Shown: piece after piece, positions 7,201 through 15,936 of the stretch
Layout of the letters: every line of letters begins with the position of its first letter
Numbering within the stretch: position 1 is the first letter of the stretch
Origin: Flavobacteriales bacterium
Lineage (GTDB): Bacteria; Bacteroidota; Bacteroidia; Flavobacteriales; TMED113
NCBI GenBank assembly: GCA_002718895.1
Contig: PBGD01000007.1
Location: 1 to 64,000, forward strand
DNA length: 64,000 nt
Direction of reading: 5' to 3'
Notes under the pieces: model-generated
The model's database searches: none
What the model saw: only the letters and a program-made list of their open reading frames with translations
Told to the model about the DNA's origin: nothing
Program-made: the position numbers and the translations under genes

Positions 7201-8451
7201 TTAAATGTAAATTTTTAAAATATCTTTAAATTGCGTGGTGTAACAAGGAGATAGTTTCGCTCTTTCTGTAGACCAAAGTTGTTCATAGCCCTGTAAACCA
7301 ACTCTAATTTTATTTTTCCCCATTGATGAATTAATTGCATCTATAGAATCCATTAATTTTGTGCGCTTTTTTCTATCAATATTATCAAATAAAGATATTT
7401 GAGAGTATTCTTTTTTAATAATTTTATGTACAACTACCCCCGCTTTTTTATATTTTTTGTTAGCATCATAAATTAATTTCAGCGCTCTATTAGCTTGACT
7501 TATTATTTCTAAACTATCATTTGTAGCAGTATCAAATTCCAGACTAACACTAGGACAATGTTGACCTTGATTAATGTTAAAACGATTGGTCATTAAAAAA
7601 ACAGATATTTTAGAACAACAACTATTTTCTTTACGCAATTTATATGCGCAATCACTTGCAAAACTGCTAATTGCATCCTGTAGTACATTAAAGTTTTGTA
7701 TTTCCACCTTAAAAGAGCGGGATGTACAAATGCTTTTTTTTTGTTTTTTTTGGGGATTTAAACTATAACAATTTTCACCGTATAGTTCTTTTTGTAGTTT
7801 TACTGCATTTGAAGAAAAATGCTTTTTTATCCAAGTACTTTTGCAACTACGAAATTCAAGAGCTGTATTTATGTTTGCTTGTTTTAGTTTTTTAGAAAAC
7901 CTTTTACCAATTCCCCATAAATTTTCTATAGGGAATCTGTTTAAGATGTGTTTAATTGCGTATTCATCTTGTAAAATAAACACATTTTTTTTTGCATGAT
8001 TTTTTGCAACATGATTTGCTACTTTAGCTAGTGATTTTGTTTTAGCTATTCCAATAGAAATTGGTATACCAGTCCACTTTTGAACTTTATTTTTAATATA
8101 AGTAGCTCTCTCATAATTTATATGTCTTGAAAAATCTAAAAATGCTTCGTCTATCGAATATATTTCTATTATTGGAATTTCCGTTTTTAATGTATCCATA
8201 ACACGCTTAGAAAGATCTCCGTAGAGACAAAAATTAGAAGAGAATGTGCTCACATTATTTTCGCAAATTATTTTTTTTATTTGAAAAGCGGGTTGTCCCA
8301 TTTTAATCCCTAATGACTTAGCTTCATTACTTCTTGCAATTACACAGCCATCATTGTTAGATAAAACTACAATGGGTTTATTTATAAGTCTTGGATTAAA
8401 AACTCTTTCGCACGATGCATAAAAATTATTACAGTCAGCCAGCCCTATCAT
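7201..8451 (-). CDS. umuC: UmuC, Y-family translesion DNA polymerase subunit
   Basis: A 416-aa protein. The palm-domain metal ligands are visible as LADCNNFYASCE at the N-terminus and YSIDEAFLDFS around residue 100. The helix-hairpin-helix segment (FPIENLWGIGKRFSKKL) and the little-finger/C-terminal region characteristic of UmuC (GLQGYEQLWSTERAKLSPCYTT) follow. With processed UmuD it forms the error-prone polymerase V-type enzyme that bypasses DNA lesions. Its ATG overlaps the umuD stop by 4 nt (ATGA), giving translational coupling. Length is normal for the family. Confidence 0.93.
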   Translation of the reverse strand: MIGLADCNNFYASCERVFNPRLINKPIVVLSNNDGCVIARSNEAKSLGIKMGQPAFQIKKIICENNVSTFSSNFCLYGDLSKRVMDTLKTEIPIIEIYSIDEAFLDFSRHINYERATYIKNKVQKWTGIPISIGIAKTKSLAKVANHVAKNHAKKNVFILQDEYAIKHILNRFPIENLWGIGKRFSKKLKQANINTALEFRSCKSTWIKKHFSSNAVKLQKELYGENCYSLNPQKKQKKSICTSRSFKVEIQNFNVLQDAISSFASDCAYKLRKENSCCSKISVFLMTNRFNINQGQHCPSVSLEFDTATNDSLEIISQANRALKLIYDANKKYKKAGVVVHKIIKKEYSQISLFDNIDRKKRTKLMDSIDAINSSMGKNKIRVGLQGYEQLWSTERAKLSPCYTTQFKDILKIYI

Positions 8452-8867
8452 ATAAAACGATGAATTGCATGAGTTACTACACCAAAAATTTCTAATTTCA
8501 TATCTTCATTAATTTCAATGGCTGGATAATTTTCATTTTCGGCATATAAAAACATTTTTGTGTTTATTTTTTTAATACGCTTGACAGTAAATTCTCCGTC
8601 TATGTGTGCCACTACTATACAATTATTAATAATTTCTAATGACCTATCTACTATAAGTAAGTCTCCATCAATAATTCCAGCTCCCTTCATACTATCCCCA
8701 ACTACACGCACATAATATGTTGACGTAGGATTGTCTATTAAAAGATTATTTAAGTCAATTTCATTATCTATATAATCTTCTGCAGGTGAAGGAAAACCAG
8801 CAGAAACACCACCTTCAAAATATGGAATTTTTAACTTATTAGTCTTACTAAAATTATATATTTTCAA
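8448..8867 (-). CDS. umuD: UmuD, self-cleaving SOS mutagenesis protein (S24 peptidase)
   Basis: A 139-aa LexA-like peptidase. The cleavage site is seen in GVSAGFPSPAEDY (Ala-Gly), the catalytic Ser in VVGDSMKGAGI, and the catalytic Lys in FTVKRIKK. RecA-stimulated self-cleavage yields UmuD', the UmuC partner. There is no DNA-binding domain, which separates it from LexA. The promoter box TATATTTG lies about 45 nt upstream. I see no recognisable SOS box of the E. coli or Gram-positive type, so how it is damage-regulated is not visible. Confidence 0.92.
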   Translation of the reverse strand: MKIYNFSKTNKLKIPYFEGGVSAGFPSPAEDYIDNEIDLNNLLIDNPTSTYYVRVVGDSMKGAGIIDGDLLIVDRSLEIINNCIVVAHIDGEFTVKRIKKINTKMFLYAENENYPAIEINEDMKLEIFGVVTHAIHRFI

Positions 8868-8912
8868 TTGATTATTCTATACAGGTTTTTGAATTTTCTT
8901 GTTCGCTCACAT

Positions 8913-8920
8913 CAAATATA
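8913..8920 (-). promoter_or_regulatory. -7 box of umuDC
   Basis: Minus-strand TATATTTG is an exact TANNTTTG match, with the umuD ATG 45 nt downstream at 8867. No clear -33 TTTG is present. The leader (about 38 nt) is A-rich and free of an obvious operator palindrome. Confidence 0.45.
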
Positions 8921-9007
8921 ATTCTTTTTAAAATTTAATTGATAGTAAAACATCAAATTGGAAAAAGTCCTTATTTTTATTTGATTTTAAAACTAAAAAT
9001 TATTAGT

Positions 9008-9373
9008 GTGACCTTAAAGTTGTGTACCATTTTAATCATGTCCTTTTTTTATATAATCATGGGCCTTAAGCACTTATTTGACCATGAGTATTTTTTACCT
9101 ATGATGCCAAAAGCTATACCTCAACATAAACTATTAATATATATAAGTGGTGTGTGTGAAATTATTTTAGGTTGTTCATTATTATTGCCTTCACTTAGAA
9201 TTTATGCAGCTTATGGAATTATGATTTTACTTACACTAATATTTCCGGCTAACATCTATGTTTCTATTAATAATATAGCCAGGAAGCAAATGAAAATAAG
9301 TAGAAGGGGCTCTATTATTAGGTTATTTTTTCAACCAGTATTAATATTAATTGCTTATTGGCACTCATTTTAA
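9008..9373 (+). CDS. DoxX-like membrane protein
   Basis: A four-helix membrane protein of the DoxX type: IIMGLKHLFDHEYFLPMMP at the end of helix 1, then GVCEIILGCSLLLPSLR, AAYGIMILLTLIFPANIYVS and a final helix. The listed ORF starts at a TTG (8939). I prefer the GTG at 9008 because it gives a complete first helix, while the first ATG (9038) would truncate it; the start remains uncertain. The role is unknown; DoxX relatives are linked to redox and sulfur metabolism. Its last 9 nt overlap the convergent SDR gene. Confidence 0.7.
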   Translation: MTLKLCTILIMSFFYIIMGLKHLFDHEYFLPMMPKAIPQHKLLIYISGVCEIILGCSLLLPSLRIYAAYGIMILLTLIFPANIYVSINNIARKQMKISRRGSIIRLFFQPVLILIAYWHSF

Positions 9374-10006
9374 CTTAGACAGCCCCCCATCTACACCTAT
9401 AGTTTGACCTGTTATCCAACTTGCCTTATCAGATAGTAGAAAAGCTATTAAGTTGGATAAATCTTCTGTCTCCCCAATTTTTTTTAAAGGATGTCTATCT
9501 GCAAGTGTTTGTCTCTTGAGATCAGAGTTAATTAATCTTTCGGATAGTTTTGTTGCCGTTATAGATGGAGCAATGCAGTTCAATCTTATTTTTGGGGCCC
9601 ATTCAGCAGCCAAACTTCTGGTTAATGCCTCTACACTTGCTTTACACATAGAAATTGATGTGTGAAATGGCATACCTATATTTGCTGCAATTGAGCTTAT
9701 AGTTACAACAGCGGAATTTTCAACAAATGATTTTTGGTAAAATTGTAACACATTAATTAATCCAATCACGTTAACTTGATAATCATATTGAAAATCTTCT
9801 AGTTTAAAATTAGAAAAAGGCTTTAGATTAATTGTACCAGGGAAGTAAACAAGACCACATAAGTTTTCAATAGGGGGGAATGTGTTAGTATTCATAACAT
9901 CAAAATCAGATGTTTTAGAACTTAAGCAGATAAATTCAAAATTTGTTTCTTGAATTAATTTTTTTGCTACGTCACTATTAGATCCTATTAGAGCCACTTT
10001 TTTCAT
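9365..10006 (-). CDS. Short-chain dehydrogenase/reductase lacking the catalytic Tyr
   Basis: A 213-aa Rossmann protein. The dinucleotide-binding loop is a shortened IGSNSDVAKK. The NNAG-equivalent, the catalytic Ser (TISSIAA), the PG-equivalent (NCIAPSITAT) and the C-terminal ITGQTIGVDGG are all recognisable. The usual YxxxK is replaced: the Lys is in ISMCKASVEAL, but Ile occupies the Tyr position. Similar HTSIxxxK SDRs occur in other bacteria as far as I recall, so this may be a family trait rather than decay. Substrate unknown. It could be a non-canonical reductase or a binding protein. Confidence 0.8.
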   Translation of the reverse strand: MKKVALIGSNSDVAKKLIQETNFEFICLSSKTSDFDVMNTNTFPPIENLCGLVYFPGTINLKPFSNFKLEDFQYDYQVNVIGLINVLQFYQKSFVENSAVVTISSIAANIGMPFHTSISMCKASVEALTRSLAAEWAPKIRLNCIAPSITATKLSERLINSDLKRQTLADRHPLKKIGETEDLSNLIAFLLSDKASWITGQTIGVDGGLSKLK

Positions 10007-10041
10007 ATGTAAGTTTTATTTTATTAATTATGATGTTCAAT

Positions 10042-10644
10042 TTAGAATAAAAAAAGTGATGAATCCAAAGGTTCTACTAAAATTTTCACAGCTTTAGTTA
10101 TAACTACCAAATTTTCCTCCTTAGACTCTGTTGTAAATTCCAAAGGTAAACCATGATTTTTAAATTCATCTCTACCATTGATTTCAAAGGTTAAAAATCC
10201 TTTAGTGCTTGTGGAGTCATCTTCTAATGAAAAACTGACACAATTATATCCGAGAATTACTTTTCTACTTTTTCCTAATTCAATGTTATTTAATTTTTTT
10301 TCTTTTGGCTCTATCCTTTCAATTAATTGATCCTCTACCAAGCTGTCATTTACAATGGTACGTGTTTTAATCCAGCTTTTAGAAAACTGGTCACTAGTTA
10401 TCATGGTAGTTGAATTAATAATTTCTTCACCAAATATTTTAGTGTTTAATTCAATCTCATTTCTAAGACCTAATTTAGAGTGATACTCTGTTAAATTTGT
10501 GGGTAAATGTTTTTTAAACATCTTCATTTTAAATGGAACTTTTTTGTATTCCATAGAATATGAGATTTTAATCTGGCTAGTTTCATCAGGTATTTGACCA
10601 AAAATGTAGGCTGGAAAAATTAAAATAAAAAACAGATGTTTCAT
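10042..10644 (-). CDS. Putative secreted GLPGLI/DUF4412-like protein
   Basis: A 200-aa protein with signal peptide MKHLFFILIFPAYIFGQ. The mature part has features of the GLPGLI/DUF4412-like periplasmic proteins of Bacteroidota: an early ISYSMEYKK strand, RKVILGYNCVSFSLEDDSTSTKG in the centre, and GLPLEFTTESKEENLVVITKAV near the end. Function is unknown for the family. A TATATTTA box sits 4 nt before the ATG, the same leaderless arrangement as in other secreted genes here. The gene lies 35 nt upstream of the SDR gene, on the same strand. Confidence 0.55.
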   Translation of the reverse strand: MKHLFFILIFPAYIFGQIPDETSQIKISYSMEYKKVPFKMKMFKKHLPTNLTEYHSKLGLRNEIELNTKIFGEEIINSTTMITSDQFSKSWIKTRTIVNDSLVEDQLIERIEPKEKKLNNIELGKSRKVILGYNCVSFSLEDDSTSTKGFLTFEINGRDEFKNHGLPLEFTTESKEENLVVITKAVKILVEPLDSSLFLF

Positions 10645-10737
10645 AATTTAAATATACACCATTTAACTATTGACATAGTTAGTTTGGTACCATTTTTGAT
10701 TATACATTATATATATCAAACTTTAAATACTTAGAAA

Positions 10738-10869
10738 ATGAAAAATATTTACAGCAAAAAAATAGAACTAGGTATATATTATACCTATGATTTAAAAAGA
10801 AAAAAAATATATGATTTAAAAAGTTTACAAGAAGATTTTAATTTAATTGTAAAAAAACTTAAATCTTAA
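10738..10869 (+). CDS. Small basic ORF, 43 aa
   Basis: Too short for the ORF track. MKNIYSKKIELGIYYTYDLKRKKIYDLKSLQEDFN... ends KKLKS. It is Lys- and Tyr-rich with no signal or membrane helix, and would be a small positively charged helical protein. Upstream are nested inverted repeats (AGTTTG / CAAACT and TTTGAT / ATCAAA). The family is not recognised, and coding is supported only by the ATG, the coherent composition and its position in a 540-nt gap between flanking genes. Confidence 0.35.
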   Translation: MKNIYSKKIELGIYYTYDLKRKKIYDLKSLQEDFNLIVKKLKS

Positions 10870-10912
10870 CTTTATTCTAAAATAGATAGTTTAATTCTAT
10901 ATTTACATTAGA

Positions 10913-10947
10913 ATTAATGCAATTTCTTAATTCATTATTGCGTTAAT
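10913..10947 (+). other. 11-bp RNA hairpin between two small ORFs
   Basis: ATTAATGCAAT and ATTGCGTTAAT pair along all 11 positions (one G-U wobble on the plus-strand RNA) around a 13-nt loop. It lies 44 nt after the 43-aa ORF and 25 nt before the 52-aa ORF. No U-tract follows, so it is not a classical intrinsic terminator. It could be a leader structure or a processing site. Confidence 0.45.
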
Positions 10948-10971
10948 AATTTAATCATAAAACTTTTAAAC

Positions 10972-11130
10972 ATGAAAATAATAGACCCTGCATACTTGCG
11001 CAAAAAAATAAATAAACTCAACAAAAAAATTCACAGAGCAGAAAATCAGGGTGTAGATAATAAGGTTTGGTGGCGAAAAATAAAATTAGATAAATTAAAA
11101 TATAGATTAAAAAAAATGTTAAATCGCTAA
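10972..11130 (+). CDS. Small basic ORF, 52 aa
   Basis: Too short for the ORF track. It reads MKIIDPAYLRKKINKLNKKI... WWRKIKLDKLKYRLKKML..., an amphipathic, very basic helical protein with a WW pair. Codon use looks like that of the neighbours. It follows the hairpin at 10913-10947 and ends 54 nt before the convergent CotH gene. A nucleic-acid-binding or ribosome-associated role would suit the charge, but this is inference and no family is recognised. Confidence 0.4.
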   Translation: MKIIDPAYLRKKINKLNKKIHRAENQGVDNKVWWRKIKLDKLKYRLKKMLNR

Positions 11131-11184
11131 ATCATCCAACTATTTCAATTTTTTTAAGGCTAGCAGAATTAGTTTATGACTCAA

Positions 11185-13302
11185 TTATCGCTTAACTATT
11201 TCTATAGTTGTATCCTCTTTAAGGTCAAAAGTTAATTCAGTTTTATATATTTTTTTATTATTGATTTTAAAATAAGTAAAATTAGGACATGTTTCATCAA
11301 TAATTTTTATTGTGTATTCTATTCCTGAAAAGTACTCTCCCAGAAAGTCACCCTGAAGACTTAAACTATTTAAATTAAAAGAACATTCTGACAGAATTTT
11401 AATTGTATACACGGATTTAATTTGAAAATATTTTTTTAATTGTTTTTTTATATTTTCAGGTCTTTTATTAAAAAATGTATACATCTTTTTAAGATTTAAT
11501 CTTTCCCATTTTTTAATTATTTTTTCATTGGTCCCAAAGTATTTTTTAGAGTCATATTTTTTAAGCAGTCGAGGCATTTCTGGCTCAATTTTTTTTTGGA
11601 AATCTAATGCTGCTGAGAATATATTTTCTGGCTTTAGAAGGGTGTTTAATAGATCCATATACCTTGTCAAAAAGGTCTCCTTAATGTGGGTATTTGATAA
11701 GAAAACCAAAAACTCTTTATTAGAAGCTTCTTGCAATAAATACTCGAACATATCGTGTTCATACATATTATTTTTTTTAGACCCGATTCCTGCATCTAAA
11801 TCAACTAATAAGTATTTCCATTTTGTGTTTTTTTCTGAATTCCAGAACATAGAGTTATTAGGAATCCAATCTAGGTTTGCAGCATAAGTTTGCGTAATAT
11901 AGTAGTCAGTCCAATTTTTTATATCAAAATGACCTATAGCTCTTTCAGTTTCTAAAGGAGAATTTTTAATTGATAATTTCTTTATCTTTTCCCTAAGCTC
12001 AATGTATGATTTATTGTTGCCAATTATTTCTACGCCCCATAGTTTTAATAATGAATAATTATCGTCTCTACCAAAAGACTCTTCAAAATATGTTTTGTTG
12101 TATCTTTCTCTAAGATGTAATAAACCATAATACTCTCCATTAATAAAAACAACACATGGTTGTGCTGCTTGAAAATCTACATTAATTTTAGGGCCTAAAT
12201 AATTCTGAAAAAAGGCGTCTCTAAAATGAACTTTCAATGCATCTTGTCCTGAGTTTCGAAGTATAATTTCTGAAAATTCATCACTTTTTTTATTCTTAAA
12301 TGGTTGAAATTTAAAATTATCATTTTTATTATTTGCAATGAGCCTAATTGATTTTAGGGCACTTGTTTTTGAATAATTGCCGTGAATTTTAATTTTAACC
12401 TTTTCTTTTAAAAGAGCTTTTTTGTCTTCATTAAAGTATTCGGCAAACGCTGCAAGTTTTATGTTTTTCCAGTAATTAGCGCCTTTATAAGGGAATGTGT
12501 CTTCTGCAGAAAACCCTTTTTTCATAATGCCAATTGTATCATTCCAAATAGAATTACTATCTGCAATTATAGAGACTATAGGTAGTTGGGTTTTTTCATT
12601 AACAAATAATGATAAGTGCTTGTTTTTACTTTCAAATTCTCCTACAATAAACTTGGCTTTTATAGTGATATTTTCTTTCACTATTAAGCTGTCTTTAAAT
12701 TGCTCTGAGTTTTTGTTTGGATTCGATCCATCTGTTGTAAAATACATTGGAATGCTAGATAAAGTTGGATCTATTTTTAGAGTTACAGAATTATTATAAA
12801 ATCCTGATTCTAAATTGAATTTAGGTTTTTTTAATCTTACAATACTTGCATTATTAGTTTTTCCCATACTTCTAGATGACATTGGAACAATCAGTTTATT
12901 CCCATCTGGGAATCTTCCACAGTATGGTCTATTATTCAATTTTTTTAAATGAAAATCATCAACAATTTCGCCATTAATATTGAGTTGAATACTTATTTCT
13001 TTGGAATTAGTGGGAGTATCTACTTTTGCAAAAAACCAATCTTTCGCTTTTAATTTTGTTAACTCTTCAAGTATTATTTTTTTTGAATTTATTAATATAA
13101 AAGCAGAGTCAATATTAATATCAAAATTACGAGAATTGAATATTTCTATATATTCTAATTGATTTGGAATTTCTTCAATAAATGATAATTCATTTATAAA
13201 AACACCGTAGTGATTCTGAGAAAATTTATTGGTGTTTTTTTTAGTTCCTATTGTACAACTACATATTAAAATACATATAATAAACACGTAACATCCCCTC
13301 AT
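11185..13302 (-). CDS. Lamin-tail + chitobiase-like + CotH lipoprotein (paralogue 3)
   Basis: A 705-aa lipoprotein (lipobox ICSC in MRGCYVFIICILICSC). Domains in order: a lamin-tail-like beta domain (about 30-150: INELSF... EYIEIFNSR... GRFPDG); a chitobiase C-terminal-like strand domain (about 155-230: YFTTDGSNPNKNSE); a CotH kinase-like domain (about 235-600: ILRNSGQDALKVHFRDAF, GLLHLRERYNKTYF, ANLDWIPNNSMFW, LLVDLDAGIG); and a small C-terminal beta domain. LTD plus CHB_HEX plus CotH is a known surface-protein architecture. Its ATG overlaps the stop of the upstream CotH gene (ATGA), so it is the third cistron of an operon. Confidence 0.85.
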   Translation of the reverse strand: MRGCYVFIICILICSCTIGTKKNTNKFSQNHYGVFINELSFIEEIPNQLEYIEIFNSRNFDINIDSAFILINSKKIILEELTKLKAKDWFFAKVDTPTNSKEISIQLNINGEIVDDFHLKKLNNRPYCGRFPDGNKLIVPMSSRSMGKTNNASIVRLKKPKFNLESGFYNNSVTLKIDPTLSSIPMYFTTDGSNPNKNSEQFKDSLIVKENITIKAKFIVGEFESKNKHLSLFVNEKTQLPIVSIIADSNSIWNDTIGIMKKGFSAEDTFPYKGANYWKNIKLAAFAEYFNEDKKALLKEKVKIKIHGNYSKTSALKSIRLIANNKNDNFKFQPFKNKKSDEFSEIILRNSGQDALKVHFRDAFFQNYLGPKINVDFQAAQPCVVFINGEYYGLLHLRERYNKTYFEESFGRDDNYSLLKLWGVEIIGNNKSYIELREKIKKLSIKNSPLETERAIGHFDIKNWTDYYITQTYAANLDWIPNNSMFWNSEKNTKWKYLLVDLDAGIGSKKNNMYEHDMFEYLLQEASNKEFLVFLSNTHIKETFLTRYMDLLNTLLKPENIFSAALDFQKKIEPEMPRLLKKYDSKKYFGTNEKIIKKWERLNLKKMYTFFNKRPENIKKQLKKYFQIKSVYTIKILSECSFNLNSLSLQGDFLGEYFSGIEYTIKIIDETCPNFTYFKINNKKIYKTELTFDLKEDTTIEIVKR

Positions 13303-15929
13303 GATCTAATCATTTTTTTAACAATTATTATTAAAAACATTATTAATAGAATATAACTTAAACCTTTATATTTATTAGAATTCTGCACAGAATTTATTAA
13401 ATAATTTGGGCCAATTATTTCAAATTTTTTATGTGAATTATCTAATTCTGAAACCGTAATGTTTTCAATATTTAGTTTTTCGTTTGGAAATAAAATGCGT
13501 TGATTTACACAATTCCAAATGATTTTTTTATTATCAAATATTTGTAAACCCTTTAAATCAATTGGGTACGGTGCATTTGATGTTAGGTATATGCTTGTCC
13601 CATTTTTTTCAGTAAATAATTTATATGGAAATTTCTTATTAGCTTTAATAAATTCAACATGTTTATTGACAAAAGTATTATTAAACATTTCATTTTCTGA
13701 TACCGCACTTACAAGATTAGGATTTTCAATAATTATAGGATGAGCATTATTTATGTAGTAATTATTATTTAATTTAATCATACCACTTCCCTCTATCCCT
13801 ACTCCTTTTTTGCAAGTCACAATAAGATTATTCTTCACCTGATTATTCATGGATGTGCTATCAATAGTCAACGAAATCCCTTTATCTTTAGAATTAATAA
13901 TTGTATTATTAAACACCTGTATTTGCTTGCCCCAATTCAGGTCAATACCATCATCTGCAGAATTAGTAATAAAGTTATTGTATATTTTAAGATCTTGACA
14001 TTTAGTTCCTTCAATAGCATCAGCTATTCCAATAATTGTATTTTTACTAACATCACCAGAGCAGTCTAACATAAGTACACCTTCACCTGAATTATTTTCA
14101 AAATAATTATTTATTATTGTAACAGGACAATGGTTGAAGCTCACAGACTCTCTGACAAAATTATCAGTGGCTTTACATTTTATCATTTTTGCTTCTCCTC
14201 TTATTTGGCGAATTATAGATTTCCATTTTACTTGTGAAAAATCACAGTATTCTAATTCTAGATCTCCTTCAGAATATATTCCTGACCAAAATAATTCTTC
14301 TCTATGACATTGAATCTTAATAAGATTATTTTTATCACCATGTATTTTTAAACTACCGTAATTTAAAATCTGGCAATTTGGATAAACATAAATCTCACTT
14401 TTCCCTTTAACAATTAATTTGCCAGATTTTTCAATTTTGAGGTCTTGAGGAATTACAATTACTTTATTTTCAAGAACAACCTTGTCATTAATAGTCCCTG
14501 TTAAGAAGTGTGCTTCTCCGACATTAAAAAAACTTCTTGTGTTGTGACCATTTGTTTTAGTCTGGCCATTTACGGCATTTATGTGCCAATAGTATTTCCC
14601 TTTGGGCAAAGAATATTTGAAAAAAGTATCTCTAATATTTTTAAATATATAAGTTTCTTTATTATCAAATAATTTACTTTCACTTATTTTCAAGTCATAT
14701 GAATTACATTTTTCATTTCCCACATAAGAGTTCCCCCAGGTTAATAAAATGGTGTCTTTAAAATGTTGGTTATAATTATTATACATTAAAAATGGTGTGG
14801 GGGTATTATTAATTTGATTTTTAACCTCTTTTGGTCGATTTATTATATAATTTTTAATTTTTTTAATTTCTTTTTCCCATTGTTTAAAGGAATTTACCTG
14901 GTCCGTTGTATCAAGATCTATATATTGATCTAAAGTAATTTTAAGTGAATCAATAATTGGATAAAGTACTTCTGGATTAAAAATATTTTCAGATATATTT
15001 TCAATTTCTTTTTTAATATCTTCAAAAATAACAGGATGTAAAAAAAGTTTTTTAATTAATGGGTTTTCTGGCATAGCCCCAGAAGACAAATTACTCCACG
15101 AGCAATAATCATATCTTAAAAACTCATTATATGAACTCATAGTTTTATCTAGGTCCCAAGGCAAGTAATACCATTTATTATCATCAATTATGTTGTGATA
15201 TAAAAAGTAATTATGATAGTAAGTGCTACCATTGCCAATTAATATATTTAGAGCAACAGATGATATCAAGTTTTGATAATTAAATTTATCTTTTATAAAC
15301 TCACGATATCTATATATCGGTGTATAATTGATTTGATCAATTAATTGCTTAAGATCTTGATTTCCCCAATTTATATTATTTTTTTTTTGCCAATAATAGT
15401 CCGCATCATCATACATTGACAAATTTGCATAATCTTTGCTAGCTTTATATAAGTTGCCATATGAACTTAAATTATTCCTTAATAGAAAACTATCATCTAC
15501 ATTTTCTACGTCTAAATAAATTCCTAAAAATTCGTCATTTAAAAATACAGCTTTGTGGGAGCAAGAAAACACAGGCACACTTATCATACTGTATAGTTGT
15601 GATGATAGTTGTTGGTGCATATATGATTTATCTAAATAGTCTGCATTTAGATTAATACTTTTATTTCCACTTTCAGTGGAAAATTTTATTTTAAGTGACT
15701 TTTTGTTAAATTTTCTTGATGAACTACCTCTAACCCTTACTTTTGAGTTGTACTTTCCTCCGTCATACTGCAACTCACAGTTTATGTAATTATCATCTAA
15801 ATAATTTAAGTAAATACCATTAAAATCTTCTGAATCACAATAAACAAATACCGAATCAATTTGTGAGCTAATTAAGTAGTTTGTAAAAAATAAAAACACA
15901 AAAATTATTCTTTTTAAATTTCGAGTCAT
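13299..15929 (-). CDS. CotH - FN3-like - beta-helix protein with C-terminal membrane anchor (paralogue 4)
   Basis: An 876-aa protein with signal peptide MTRNLKRIIFVFLFFTNYLIS. The CotH domain (about 25-370) shows VRVRGSSSRKFNKKSLKI, GIYLDVENVDDSFL, TYYHNYFLYHN and YLPWDLDKTMSSY. A fibronectin-like domain (about 385-475) ends YYWHINAVNG. A right-handed beta-helix (about 490-760) follows, with repeats such as IYNNFITNSADDGIDLNWG and VFNNTIINSKDKGISL. The very end, YILLIMFLIIIVKKMIRS, is a transmembrane helix plus basic stop-transfer tail, so the protein is probably held in the inner membrane facing the periplasm rather than exported by T9SS. It is the middle cistron, 7 nt after the glycosidase-like gene. 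Confidence 0.85.
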   Translation of the reverse strand: MTRNLKRIIFVFLFFTNYLISSQIDSVFVYCDSEDFNGIYLNYLDDNYINCELQYDGGKYNSKVRVRGSSSRKFNKKSLKIKFSTESGNKSINLNADYLDKSYMHQQLSSQLYSMISVPVFSCSHKAVFLNDEFLGIYLDVENVDDSFLLRNNLSSYGNLYKASKDYANLSMYDDADYYWQKKNNINWGNQDLKQLIDQINYTPIYRYREFIKDKFNYQNLISSVALNILIGNGSTYYHNYFLYHNIIDDNKWYYLPWDLDKTMSSYNEFLRYDYCSWSNLSSGAMPENPLIKKLFLHPVIFEDIKKEIENISENIFNPEVLYPIIDSLKITLDQYIDLDTTDQVNSFKQWEKEIKKIKNYIINRPKEVKNQINNTPTPFLMYNNYNQHFKDTILLTWGNSYVGNEKCNSYDLKISESKLFDNKETYIFKNIRDTFFKYSLPKGKYYWHINAVNGQTKTNGHNTRSFFNVGEAHFLTGTINDKVVLENKVIVIPQDLKIEKSGKLIVKGKSEIYVYPNCQILNYGSLKIHGDKNNLIKIQCHREELFWSGIYSEGDLELEYCDFSQVKWKSIIRQIRGEAKMIKCKATDNFVRESVSFNHCPVTIINNYFENNSGEGVLMLDCSGDVSKNTIIGIADAIEGTKCQDLKIYNNFITNSADDGIDLNWGKQIQVFNNTIINSKDKGISLTIDSTSMNNQVKNNLIVTCKKGVGIEGSGMIKLNNNYYINNAHPIIIENPNLVSAVSENEMFNNTFVNKHVEFIKANKKFPYKLFTEKNGTSIYLTSNAPYPIDLKGLQIFDNKKIIWNCVNQRILFPNEKLNIENITVSELDNSHKKFEIIGPNYLINSVQNSNKYKGLSYILLIMFLIIIVKKMIRS

Positions 15930-15936
15930 TTTTTCA

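Noticed and set aside
8868-8912. SOS/LexA operator in the umuDC leader
   Set aside because: CCTGTATAG resembles half of an E. coli SOS box but has no matching second half, and no known Bacteroidota operator pattern is seen.
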